Below, in pieces: positions 8,971-17,134 of a stretch of DNA of 64,000 nucleotides. The stretch spans positions 1 to 64,000 of the forward strand of contig NZ_JASGBP010000011.1 in the NCBI RefSeq assembly GCF_030053345.1, read 5' to 3'. This DNA comes from Flavobacterium sedimenticola (GTDB lineage Bacteria > Bacteroidota > Bacteroidia > Flavobacteriales > Flavobacteriaceae). A program made the position numbers and the translations under genes. Position 1 is the stretch's first letter, and each line of letters begins with the position of its first letter. The notes beneath the pieces are model-generated. The model was given only the letters and a program-made list of their open reading frames with translations. It was not told where the DNA came from and did not search any database.

Positions 8971-9471
8971 TCAATCTTCTTCGCCGTGTTCGCTTTGATT
9001 TTCACCGCCGGCATTGGTTTGAGTGCTTGCGTCGGCTCTGATTTCGGTGTGTCTGATTTCGCCTCCGGAAGTACCTACTTCTTTAACCAAAACAACTGCA
9101 ACTATTGACAGCAATAAGGTTAACCATGCTAATAAATTGGCTTTGGAATGTTTTTTAATGTTGGCTAATAAGGACAACAGCGCAAATGCACCGGTTACAT
9201 ACAAGACTACAATGAATTTCTCGGCTAATTCTTCGTGTTCGTGGATAATGCTTTTGCCTACGGTTGGCATATCTTCCACCAATTCTTCGGCTCCTTCTCC
9301 GGTAGCCATTGAAGCGGCACCAAAGAGAGTCGCGACAATTAATACAATAAAAGCGGTGTTTTTAACGGCATTGTTTTTAAAAATAATACCGCCAATTAAA
9401 ATGCCCAATCCGAAAATGGTTCCGATAATCGGAAAATGATTAACCAACAGGTGCAAATGTGCTTCGTTCAT
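8971..9471 (-). CDS. four-TM membrane protein (DUF2231-like)
   Basis: This 166-residue protein has four hydrophobic segments (about 10-30, 35-57, 85-105 and 112-132) and an acidic, polar C-terminal tail. The start MNEAHLHLLVNHFPIIG resembles the N-terminus of DUF2231 membrane proteins, which share an L-x-x-HFP motif; the conserved His residues could hold a haem or metal. Two more His residues lie in GKSIIHEHEELAEKF, between TM2 and TM3. Function is unknown. Upstream, minus-strand TATATTTG (9504-9497) looks like a -7 element, and a perfect hairpin terminator follows. The DUF call is a resemblance, not a secure match. Confidence 0.7.
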   Translation of the reverse strand: MNEAHLHLLVNHFPIIGTIFGLGILIGGIIFKNNAVKNTAFIVLIVATLFGAASMATGEGAEELVEDMPTVGKSIIHEHEELAEKFIVVLYVTGAFALLSLLANIKKHSKANLLAWLTLLLSIVAVVLVKEVGTSGGEIRHTEIRADASTQTNAGGENQSEHGEED

Positions 9472-9496
9472 AGGATAAGAGTTTATAAGTTTAACC

Positions 9497-9527
9497 CAAA
9501 TATAGCCTTATTCTTTGATTAAAACCA
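9497..9527 (-). promoter_or_regulatory. candidate promoter of the four-TM protein gene
   Basis: Minus strand TATATTTG (9504-9497) fits TAnnTTTG. The -33 position holds TGG (9527-9525) instead of TTG with a 20-base spacer. Moderate evidence. Confidence 0.4.
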
Positions 9528-9551
9528 TGATAATAATCAGTTTTACGGTCA

Positions 9552-10934
9552 TTATTTGCGGAATCCTAAGATAACTTTGGTACCGCTTCCTTCCTTGCTT
9601 TCTATTTGCAAATCAATTTGCAGTAATGTGCACAAGCGTTTTACTATGGATAAGCCCAAACCGGTTCCTTTAATCTCAGGATGCTCGTTGGATTTGGAAC
9701 GATAGAACTGATCGAATATTTTTTGCAAATCCTCAGCAGCAATGCCGATTCCTTTGTCGGAAACAGAACAAATAAGCTGCCGGTCGTTTTCGATAATGTC
9801 AAAAGTAATCGTTTCGCCTTTATTGGAATACTTCACGGCATTGGTAAGTATATTGTTTACGATGATGCCCAATAAATAGGCATCGGTATTCACGTAATAC
9901 TCTTGTTCAAAATTAGAGACACACTTGATTTTTTTCTCGGAAATCAGGGTTGCGTTTCTGGAAATCACATCAAAGAAAACGGTGTTCAACGAGACTTTCT
10001 CGATTTTTAAGGATTGCTTTTGATTTTCAAATCGGGCTAATAATAAAAGCTCATCGACCAAGTGATTCAAGCGGTTGACTTCGTTGACACAGAACTCTAT
10101 TTTTTCTTTATATTCCTCAGGATTACGAGGTTTACGAATCAATACTTCTAATGTTCCTTTAATGACAGCCAACGGTGTTCGCAATTCGTGTGACGCATCA
10201 GAAGAGAACTGTTTCTCTCTTTCGATGGCACTTTCTACTCTGTCTAACAAATTATTAATGGTTTGGGACAGCAAATACAATTCGTCTTTGTTTTGTGGCA
10301 ACGGAATACGCGATTTTAAATTGTCTTTGGTGATGATATTGGAAGTTTCAATAATAGCACTTATCGGTTTGATGCTTTTCCCCGCGATGAAACGCGCGAT
10401 GAGAAACAAAACCAAGAGAATCAACGGATAGGCAATCAACATGATGCTAAATAAGTTGTTGAGTACCATCACGGAGTCTTCCAACGACATGGCTACAATA
10501 AGATAGCCAATAATTTTGGTGCCTTGATACAACGGCACTTGAATTTGTCTGACCGAAATGTTTTCGAGCTTGGTATCAAACAATTCGTTTACCGGCGCAT
10601 CGGGTTTGAAAGTGAGCTTTTTTTGTTTCAGATTGGGTGATTTTTCAACCATGCTGCCCAATTCGTCTACAAATTGGATGAAAGCCGGACTCACCTCTAC
10701 TTTGTTGAATTGGCTCGACTTCCATTCTTCTTCCTCAATTAATAAAACACAGTTTTCAATCACTTCAATTTCTTTTAAGTGCTTGGCGACTTCGGTTTTA
10801 ATTTCGTTATTCACTCGAATGTAAATACTGAATTTTACAATAGAGTAAATAGCAAAAAACACCACAAAAATCAATAATGCTGTGGTAATAATGTAATTGG
10901 AAGCAATTCTGTTTTTAAAAGAGAGTTGTTGCAT
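9552..10934 (-). CDS. sensor histidine kinase (HAMP-HisKA-HATPase)
   Basis: This 460-residue inner-membrane kinase has TM1 (about 14-36), a periplasmic sensor of about 115 residues, TM2 (about 158-182) and a HAMP linker (about 183-235). The HisKA H-box is FSSDASHELRTPLAVIKG, with phospho-acceptor His249. The ATPase domain shows an N box NILTNAVKYSNKG, a G1 box DKGIGI and a G2 box GTGLGLSIVKRL. It phosphorylates the OmpR-type regulator encoded 2 bases upstream, so the two form a classical pair. The periplasmic part has no family I recognise, so the signal is unknown. The T9SS and redox genes nearby are in separate units. Confidence 0.93.
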   Translation of the reverse strand: MQQLSFKNRIASNYIITTALLIFVVFFAIYSIVKFSIYIRVNNEIKTEVAKHLKEIEVIENCVLLIEEEEWKSSQFNKVEVSPAFIQFVDELGSMVEKSPNLKQKKLTFKPDAPVNELFDTKLENISVRQIQVPLYQGTKIIGYLIVAMSLEDSVMVLNNLFSIMLIAYPLILLVLFLIARFIAGKSIKPISAIIETSNIITKDNLKSRIPLPQNKDELYLLSQTINNLLDRVESAIEREKQFSSDASHELRTPLAVIKGTLEVLIRKPRNPEEYKEKIEFCVNEVNRLNHLVDELLLLARFENQKQSLKIEKVSLNTVFFDVISRNATLISEKKIKCVSNFEQEYYVNTDAYLLGIIVNNILTNAVKYSNKGETITFDIIENDRQLICSVSDKGIGIAAEDLQKIFDQFYRSKSNEHPEIKGTGLGLSIVKRLCTLLQIDLQIESKEGSGTKVILGFRK

Positions 10935-10936
10935 GC

Positions 10937-11605
10937 TTATTCGTCGTTAGCAATGTACCCTACACCGCGAATGGTTTTGATGTAGTCTTCATCGACTTTG
11001 AGATTTAATTTTTTCCGAATGGCATTCATAAACACATCAATTACCCCGGTATCGTATTCAAAATGAATATCCCAAACATCCTGAATAATTTGAGTTCGGG
11101 AACAAACGGTTCCCTTATTTTTAACCAAATAATGCAATAAATCAAATTCTTTTTGAGTTAATGAAACCTCTTTTTTGTTCACGGTTACTTGATGCTTTTG
11201 TAAATTGATTTCTACCGGACCCAACGTTAATAGTTCACTTTCCGATTTATCGCGAAGTTGTACTTTGATGCGTTCTACCAATTCGTCGAAGCTAAACGGT
11301 TTTTTGATATAATCGTTGGCGCCCGACTGTAATCCTTCTACGGTTTCCTGAACGGTATCTTTGGCAGTTAAAAATATAATGGGCACTTTAGTATTTTGTT
11401 GTCGGATGGCTTTACAGATTTCTAAACCGGTCATTTTGGGCATCATCCAATCGAGTAATACCAAATCGAATTTTTCTTTTCGGAAGAGCTCAAGTCCGGC
11501 TTCACCATTGTTGGCCGAAGAAATTTGATAACCTTCCTCCTCTAACCCTTGCTTTAAAAATTGAACGATGCCTTCTTCGTCTTCCACAATTAAAATATGT
11601 TTCAT
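10937..11605 (-). CDS. OmpR/PhoB-type response regulator
   Basis: This 222-residue regulator has a receiver domain (1-115) with acidic pocket E8/D9/E10, phospho-acceptor Asp52 in LVLLDWMMPK, and K104 in the DYIKKPF segment. A C-terminal winged-helix DNA-binding domain (about 128-220) contains LTQKEFDLLHYLVKNKGTVC and the ending TIRGVGYIAN. It is transcribed before its kinase partner with a 2-base gap. Targets cannot be deduced; no direct repeats typical of PhoB boxes are obvious in the adjacent gaps. Confidence 0.93.
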   Translation of the reverse strand: MKHILIVEDEEGIVQFLKQGLEEEGYQISSANNGEAGLELFRKEKFDLVLLDWMMPKMTGLEICKAIRQQNTKVPIIFLTAKDTVQETVEGLQSGANDYIKKPFSFDELVERIKVQLRDKSESELLTLGPVEINLQKHQVTVNKKEVSLTQKEFDLLHYLVKNKGTVCSRTQIIQDVWDIHFEYDTGVIDVFMNAIRKKLNLKVDEDYIKTIRGVGYIANDE

Positions 11606-11696
11606 ACCCTAATAAATTATGAGCTAAGGTACAGCAAATTATCATTTTTAGTGACAACCCGTTTGGTTTTTAAGTGAAATTTAATTTGGACAATCA

Positions 11697-11728
11697 TAAA
11701 AAAAGCAGGACTGAATCCTGCTTTTTTT
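11697..11728. terminator. bidirectional-looking terminator after the DUF3570 gene
   Basis: AAAAAGCAGGA (11700-11710) pairs with TCCTGCTTTTT (11716-11726) around a 5-base loop and abuts the DUF3570 stop codon. On the minus strand it is followed by T residues. It separates the ApbE operon from the two-component pair. Confidence 0.85.
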
Positions 11729-13172
11729 AGTTTAGTATGAATTTGAAGACCATCGAGACGATATCTGCCGACAGCGTATCGCTTCTTTGATAGTGATTGT
11801 ATCTGAAATCGATGTTTTTCAAGCCCAATTTCCAAATTTTAGCTTTGGTAAAAATATCGAGATACGTAGCACCGAAACCAAATTGATTGGCGTTGAACGT
11901 CGACAAATCATAATCAGAGGTATAGTATTTTTCGGTAGACACATGTGTTTCAAACGGTGCAAAATACTTCGACGCTGTTTGCGTGTAATAACGATACATC
12001 GGATAAACCGTAAACTGATCACTCAGCTTGATAGGGATTTCAATGTTAGCGGTATGCGCCTGTATGCCCCAATTGTCGGTATAGTATCGGTAATAGGTTC
12101 GGAGTTTGAAACGCTCACTGATGTAGTAATTTAAACGAAGGCCAAACGGTAATTTAAATCGCGTTCCCGGCAATCGCTCAATGTCATCAGCCAAACGATA
12201 CACGCCCACGTTGGCCTCTGTTTCATAGACCGGAATGTATTGCGGTTCCCCTAAATAGTAATTGGCTTTATCTGCGAAATAGATGCGATGGTAAGGCGTT
12301 GACAATAATCCTTCTTGGAATAACAAATCAAAGAAGACGGAGGCTTGCAGTTTCTTGGTCAAAATCTGTGAAAAAGAGAACGAAACCGAATACGAATTAC
12401 GATTCACGGAGCTGATAGTTTCAAATTGTGACGGTAAATAATCGGTCGTTGCAGCTCCGTTTTGATTGTACACGGTTTGACCGCTGAAATAACCATTGCT
12501 TAAAAAAGAATTCCCGTAACGACTGTATTCATGCAGTTCGGTTGGATAAATCGGACGCCATTGATCTAAATAAGCATTGGCTTTCAGGCTGACTTCCGTA
12601 TTTTTTTGATTGAATAATTTGGCTATTCCACCACCAAAACCAATAGAGGTGTAATCGTACTCATTGGAAAATGATACATCGGCATTCCAAATAAAATTGC
12701 GATCGTCGGAACTGTGACTGTAATTGACAGTGACACTGGCCAAGGCATCTTGGGCAGAAGCTCCGGATGATGCCAACCAAGGCGTTCCTCTCGGGTTTAC
12801 AGTCGCCCTGTCATCGTCATCATCATCATCGCCGCCACCCGAGGCTCCCGAATCGTTAAACGGATTGATATTACTGGAAGATGCAGAGGTGTACGATGAA
12901 ATTCCTGCATCAACCGTTAATACATCATCGGCATTCATCGGCATTGTTACCACGATGTTGGAAGCCAAATCGGTGAGCTTTTCAGAACCCATTCCACCCG
13001 AAACCGCCGAATGCACACCGTCTTGTTTGTAATAACTAATCAGAAAATCCACTTCAGTGGCGTCTAACACCCGTTTTTTAAATACTTTGGTCGTATCGGC
13101 TTCCTGACAAAAGGCGGATAAACTGACTAGTGTGGCAAAAAATAAAAAGGAGTTTTTCATTACTTTAGACAT
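11727..13172 (-). CDS. DUF3570 outer-membrane beta-barrel protein
   Basis: This 481-residue protein has a signal peptide ending SLSAFCQ. The mature part has many alternating aromatic strands (YTSIGFGGG, SYSVSFSFSQ, FRYNHYQRS) and an aromatic C-terminus (VFKFILN), typical of a beta-barrel. The early TEVDFLISYYKQDG segment is typical of DUF3570. A run of seven Asp near residues 115-121 is encoded by a GAT/GAC triplet repeat and may vary between strains. The ATG at 13172 overlaps the DUF4266 stop (TAATG); an alternative ATG lies at 13160, and both retain the signal peptide. Last gene of the thioredoxin-ApbE-DUF4266-DUF3570 operon. It is probably an outer-membrane component of an extracytoplasmic redox module; the exact role is unknown. 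Confidence 0.88.
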   Translation of the reverse strand: MSKVMKNSFLFFATLVSLSAFCQEADTTKVFKKRVLDATEVDFLISYYKQDGVHSAVSGGMGSEKLTDLASNIVVTMPMNADDVLTVDAGISSYTSASSSNINPFNDSGASGGGDDDDDDDRATVNPRGTPWLASSGASAQDALASVTVNYSHSSDDRNFIWNADVSFSNEYDYTSIGFGGGIAKLFNQKNTEVSLKANAYLDQWRPIYPTELHEYSRYGNSFLSNGYFSGQTVYNQNGAATTDYLPSQFETISSVNRNSYSVSFSFSQILTKKLQASVFFDLLFQEGLLSTPYHRIYFADKANYYLGEPQYIPVYETEANVGVYRLADDIERLPGTRFKLPFGLRLNYYISERFKLRTYYRYYTDNWGIQAHTANIEIPIKLSDQFTVYPMYRYYTQTASKYFAPFETHVSTEKYYTSDYDLSTFNANQFGFGATYLDIFTKAKIWKLGLKNIDFRYNHYQRSDTLSADIVSMVFKFILN

Positions 13173-13381
13173 TAATTACAGCCACAGCCACCTCCTGTTT
13201 TACCACCATTGGCCCCTGCTGCCGCTTCGCGATATACTTGAAAAGTGACTTCATAACGCTCCGCCGTTTTGGAAGATAATTTCATTTCAACATCGTTGAT
13301 ATATTCTTTTTCATATTCCTTCACCACCGTACAAGACGTCATGAAGAACATTACGATCAGTAACAAACCGAATCTATTCAT
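13172..13381 (-). CDS. DUF4266 small lipoprotein with Cys-Gly tail
   Basis: This 69-residue protein has a lipoprotein signal with lipobox FFMTSC, lipidated Cys17. The mature part starts TVVKEYEKEYINDVEM and ends in a flexible Gly/Ala region closing GGKTGGGCGCN. The C-terminal tail with two Cys separated by one Gly is characteristic of DUF4266. It could bind a metal or form a redox pair, but that is inference. The gene overlaps the ApbE gene upstream by 8 bases and the DUF3570 gene downstream by 1 base, so the four products are made together. Confidence 0.87.
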   Translation of the reverse strand: MNRFGLLLIVMFFMTSCTVVKEYEKEYINDVEMKLSSKTAERYEVTFQVYREAAAGANGGKTGGGCGCN

Positions 13382-14363
13382 TTTGATATTTTTTTAAATC
13401 GATATTATTTGAAGTGGCTATTTTGCCTTCGTCATCTACCATAATACATCCGATTCCGGGCAGCTGATTGATTAAATTCATGCCGGCTTCTTTTCCCATT
13501 ACAAAAACGCCTGTGGCTAAGGCATCGGCTAATTCGGTGGTTTTGGCAAATACACTCACACTGATTAATCCGGTGGCCGGATAACCGGTTCGGGTGTCAA
13601 TGATATGAGAGTATCTTTTGCCGTTGAAGGTTACATATTTTTCATAACTGCCCGACGTCTCGACAGCCGTGTCTTCGAGCGGAAAAGTGGCGAATATCTT
13701 GTTCTTGTTCATGGGGTTTTTGATACCTACTTTCCAAGGCTCACCGTTAGGTTGCTTACCCCAAGTGCTGATGTCGCCCGAAACATTGACCAATCCGGCC
13801 ACGCAGCCCTTGGCAATGAGCAATTGTTTGATTTTATCGGCAATATACCCCTGACCAATACCGCCCATGCCCAATTTCATGCCTTCCAATTTCAGGAAAA
13901 CAGTTTGCTTTTCTTTGTCAATGATGATATTTTGATAGCCCACTTTTTCCACGGATTTTTTAATCGCTTCGGGTGAAGGCATCTCTTTCATACTGCCGTC
14001 GAACTTCCAAATCTTGTCCATCGAAGCATAACTAATGTCAAAAGCACCGTCGGTGAGTTTTGAAATTTTGATGGAGCGTTCGATTAATTCAATTAATTCC
14101 AGAGGTACTTTCACCGGTTGTTTCCCGGCATTTTGGTTAATAGCCGATAAGGGTGTCGTCGGAATCCAATCGGAAATTAAATTTTCGATTCGTTTTACTT
14201 CCTGAACCGCTATGTCTTCATATTCGTTGGCTTGCGCCGTATCATTGGCCACTACAGTGACTTCAAAAGGACTTCCCAACAAACTTAATTTTCGTTTGTG
14301 TATGATTTGAGCTGTAGTTGAAAAACCAACCAATAGTGCCGTTAGAAAAAAGGAAGCTTTCAT
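13374..14363 (-). CDS. apbE: FAD:protein FMN transferase (ApbE)
   Basis: This 329-residue exported enzyme has a signal peptide (about 1-18, ending STTAQ). It transfers FMN from FAD to a Thr or Ser of a target protein outside the cytoplasm. Family motifs visible are GMGGIGQGYIADKI (about 172-185), GLVNVSGDISTWGKQP and the metal/FAD-binding VETSGSYEKY with SHIIDTRTGYP (about 245-270). No FMN-binding DxxT/SGAT acceptor motif is visible in the neighbouring DUF4266 or DUF3570 proteins, so the flavinylated partner may be encoded elsewhere. It follows the thioredoxin-like gene by 3 bases. Confidence 0.92.
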   Translation of the reverse strand: MKASFFLTALLVGFSTTAQIIHKRKLSLLGSPFEVTVVANDTAQANEYEDIAVQEVKRIENLISDWIPTTPLSAINQNAGKQPVKVPLELIELIERSIKISKLTDGAFDISYASMDKIWKFDGSMKEMPSPEAIKKSVEKVGYQNIIIDKEKQTVFLKLEGMKLGMGGIGQGYIADKIKQLLIAKGCVAGLVNVSGDISTWGKQPNGEPWKVGIKNPMNKNKIFATFPLEDTAVETSGSYEKYVTFNGKRYSHIIDTRTGYPATGLISVSVFAKTTELADALATGVFVMGKEAGMNLINQLPGIGCIMVDDEGKIATSNNIDLKKYQNE

Positions 14364-14366
14364 GTG

Positions 14367-14801
14367 TTATTTTAATATGGCTTTTAATTCGGAAATATAT
14401 TGTGCAGCCGTCTGATTTTCATAGCCTTTTTTGGCCAAGACTTTACCGTTTTTATCTAAAATTACCACAAGTGGAAAAAAACCTTCTTTATTGTATTTTT
14501 CGGCTAACAGCAGATTATTGTTTCGGATATCTTCAGGCAGTGCGTTGTTTTTTTTCTTAGGAAAATCGGCGCGCACTAAAACCAACTTTTCATCGGCATA
14601 CGCTTTGAAGGCCTCCGATTGCCAAACGTTTTTATCCAGTTTAATACAAGGCGCGCACCAATCAGAGCCCGAAAACACCAATACTATGTTTTTGTTTTGT
14701 GCTGTTGCGGTTGTTTTTGCTTCTTCCATATTGGTTTTCCAGGTTTGACTGAACCCAAATGCTGAAATCATTAGCAAACTGATACAAATTAATTTTCTCA
14801 T
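14367..14801 (-). CDS. secreted thioredoxin-like protein
   Basis: This 144-residue protein has a signal peptide (about 1-18, ending FGFSQ). It is a thioredoxin-fold domain with active site CAPC (Cys49, Cys52) in FSGSDWCAPCIKL, and a cis-Pro region GFFPLVVILDKNGKV. It should act in the periplasm as a thiol-disulfide reductant or isomerase. First gene of the thioredoxin-ApbE-DUF4266-DUF3570 operon; the tail cysteines of the DUF4266 lipoprotein are a plausible client, which is an inference from gene order. Confidence 0.9.
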   Translation of the reverse strand: MRKLICISLLMISAFGFSQTWKTNMEEAKTTATAQNKNIVLVFSGSDWCAPCIKLDKNVWQSEAFKAYADEKLVLVRADFPKKKNNALPEDIRNNNLLLAEKYNKEGFFPLVVILDKNGKVLAKKGYENQTAAQYISELKAILK

Positions 14802-14971
14802 AAATCCGATTTATAGCTAAAACAGTCGGTACTTGTTTTCCCCTACCCATGGTTATAAGTAATGTTAAAATGGTGCTCATGAGAAGGAAGATATTCTCTT
14901 AAGCCAAAATTAATTTAGGGTAAAACCGCTTGTAATTGTTTTACAATTATAAAATCATTTCAACCCTGTTT

Positions 14972-17065
14972 ATGTCCTATTTTAAGCACTACTCTCCGTT
15001 CATTAAATTAGCCTATTTCTCCCTTCTTGTCAATTTTATCCTTCGAATTGTTTTAATGTTTCATCCTATTACACAATCGGAGTTTAACGCAGTACAACTA
15101 CTAAAAATTTTCGGGTTCGGACTTATAAACGACATCGCCTTTTTTATTGTGATTGGTGTTTTTTTATGGTTGTATCTGTTATTTTTGTCCGATTCAAAAT
15201 ACAATAAACCTTGGGGATATGTCATTTTCGGTGTGCTTTTGATTGTATTAGTTTATATCAGCTTCTTTAACACCATTCTCAACGAATACGGTGGTTCACT
15301 TCCTGAAGTCGTCATCAGTTTTGTAGCAATAAAAACACTCTTTTTCGGATTGCTGTTGTTTTTGCCCAAGTATCGAAATGCTATACGAAAAGCATTATTC
15401 TTCATCACTGTTTTTATTTATGTATTGTTAATCGTTCAAAATGCGGTTAGCGAGTTCTTCTTTTGGAACGAGTTCGGTGTGCGTTACAACTTTATCGCCG
15501 TAGATTACTTAGTATATACCAACACGGTTATCGGCAATATCATGGAATCCTACCCGGTTGTTCCCCTTTTCCTCACAGTTGGCTTGGTAGCGTTTACCAT
15601 TACGTATTTTATAGTGAAGCAAAGTCGTCCGTTTTTAAGGCATTTGCCTGACTTGAGCACTAAATTAAAAGGAGCGGTGTTGTATGTTGTTTTATTCTTT
15701 TTATCGCTGCAACTTATTCCTGCAATGGCACAGCGAGAATCGGACACTAATGTTTTTGCTAATGAATTACAGGCTAATGGTGCGTATAAGTTTTATTCGG
15801 CTTTTATGAGCAATGAATTGGATTATGACACCTATTATCCGTCAATACCCAAATCGAAAGCTTTTACGGTTTTACAAAATCAATTGTCAGGGAGTAAAAA
15901 CGAAAGTACCCTTCGCACTTTGCAGAATGATTCCGCTGAAATTCGGAAAAATGTGGTTTTGATTACCGTCGAAAGTTTGAGTGAAGATTTCATGACCGAG
16001 TTTGGTAACGAAAAACACATCACGCCTTTCCTCGATTCATTAGCGCAACACAGCATGCAGTTTACCAACTTGTATGCCGTGGGTAATCGCACGGTTAGGG
16101 GTTTAGAAGCGGTTACACTTTGTTTGCCGCCTAGCGCCGCTGAAAGTGTTGTGAAACGAAAAGACAATAAAAACAAGTTTACCACGGGTGCTATTTTTAA
16201 ACAAAAGGGCTATGCGGTAAAATACATGTACGGCGGTGATGCTTATTTTGATAATATGGAAGACTTTTTTGGAGGCAATGGGTATGACATAATTGATAAG
16301 AAAACATTTCAGCCAAACGAAATCAGTTTTTCTAATATTTGGGGAGTTTGCGACGAAGATATGTATCGGAAAGCGATTCGCGAAATGAATAAAGAAGCCG
16401 CCCAAAACAAGCCTTTCTTTAATCATATTATGACAGTCAGTAACCACCGACCATTTACGTATCCGGAGGGAAAAATAGATATTCCGGCCGACAAAAAGTC
16501 GAGAAGCGGTGGAGTGAAGTATACCGATTATGCTTTAGGACAGTTTTTTAAGGATGCCCAAAAACAGCCTTGGTTTAAGGAAACGGTTTTTGTGATTTTG
16601 GCCGATCATTGTGCTTCGAGTTCGGGTAAAACCGAATTGCCTTTGGAAAAATACCGTATTCCGGCCATGGTATACGCACCGGGGTTCATCCAACCCAAAC
16701 ATGTTACCACTTTGATGTCGCAGATTGATGTAATGCCTACCCTATTTGGCTTGCTTAACTTTAGTTACGACAGCAAGTTTTACGGTCAGGACATTTTTGA
16801 TGCCACCTATAAGCCAAGAGCTTTTGTAGCCACTTATCAGGATTTAGGAATGATAAAGGATAATGTATTAACGGTTTTGTCACCGGTTAAAAAAGTAAAA
16901 CAATACCAATTAACACTTGAACCTAAAGCGAATGTAAAACCCGAATTTCAATCGGTTTATTTGGAAAAGCCTATCTTAAAAAAGCAAGAAGATTTGATAA
17001 ACGAAACTATTGCGTATTATCAAACTTCGGCTTATTTGTTGCGTCATCAAAAGCTCAATCGATAA
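14972..17065 (+). CDS. LtaS-family sulfatase / phosphoglycerol- or phosphoethanolamine-transferase
   Basis: This roughly 697-residue membrane enzyme has five N-terminal TM segments (about 15-250 overall) and a periplasmic sulfatase-fold catalytic domain. Key residues are the metal-binding Glu in LITVESLSEDF, the nucleophile Thr in GNRTVRGLEA (nt 16086-16115) and ILADHCASSSG near the C-terminus. This is the LtaS/OpgB architecture. A Gram-negative flavobacterium does not make lipoteichoic acid, so it more likely decorates a periplasmic or surface glycan or lipid; the substrate is unknown. The in-frame TTG at 14936 is rejected in favour of the ATG at 14972. It is followed by a serine hydrolase gene 69 bases downstream. 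Confidence 0.88.
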   Translation: MSYFKHYSPFIKLAYFSLLVNFILRIVLMFHPITQSEFNAVQLLKIFGFGLINDIAFFIVIGVFLWLYLLFLSDSKYNKPWGYVIFGVLLIVLVYISFFNTILNEYGGSLPEVVISFVAIKTLFFGLLLFLPKYRNAIRKALFFITVFIYVLLIVQNAVSEFFFWNEFGVRYNFIAVDYLVYTNTVIGNIMESYPVVPLFLTVGLVAFTITYFIVKQSRPFLRHLPDLSTKLKGAVLYVVLFFLSLQLIPAMAQRESDTNVFANELQANGAYKFYSAFMSNELDYDTYYPSIPKSKAFTVLQNQLSGSKNESTLRTLQNDSAEIRKNVVLITVESLSEDFMTEFGNEKHITPFLDSLAQHSMQFTNLYAVGNRTVRGLEAVTLCLPPSAAESVVKRKDNKNKFTTGAIFKQKGYAVKYMYGGDAYFDNMEDFFGGNGYDIIDKKTFQPNEISFSNIWGVCDEDMYRKAIREMNKEAAQNKPFFNHIMTVSNHRPFTYPEGKIDIPADKKSRSGGVKYTDYALGQFFKDAQKQPWFKETVFVILADHCASSSGKTELPLEKYRIPAMVYAPGFIQPKHVTTLMSQIDVMPTLFGLLNFSYDSKFYGQDIFDATYKPRAFVATYQDLGMIKDNVLTVLSPVKKVKQYQLTLEPKANVKPEFQSVYLEKPILKKQEDLINETIAYYQTSAYLLRHQKLNR

Positions 17066-17134
17066 TTAATCGTTTATCTGGTCTTTTGCGCTACAATAAT
17101 TAGTAAATTTACGCTTCAATCAAGCAAAAATTTT

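Noticed and set aside
12724..13032. Plus-strand Ser-rich frame opposite the DUF3570 gene
   Set aside because: The Ser run is only the antisense of the Asp triplet repeat; the minus-strand gene has signal peptide and barrel features.
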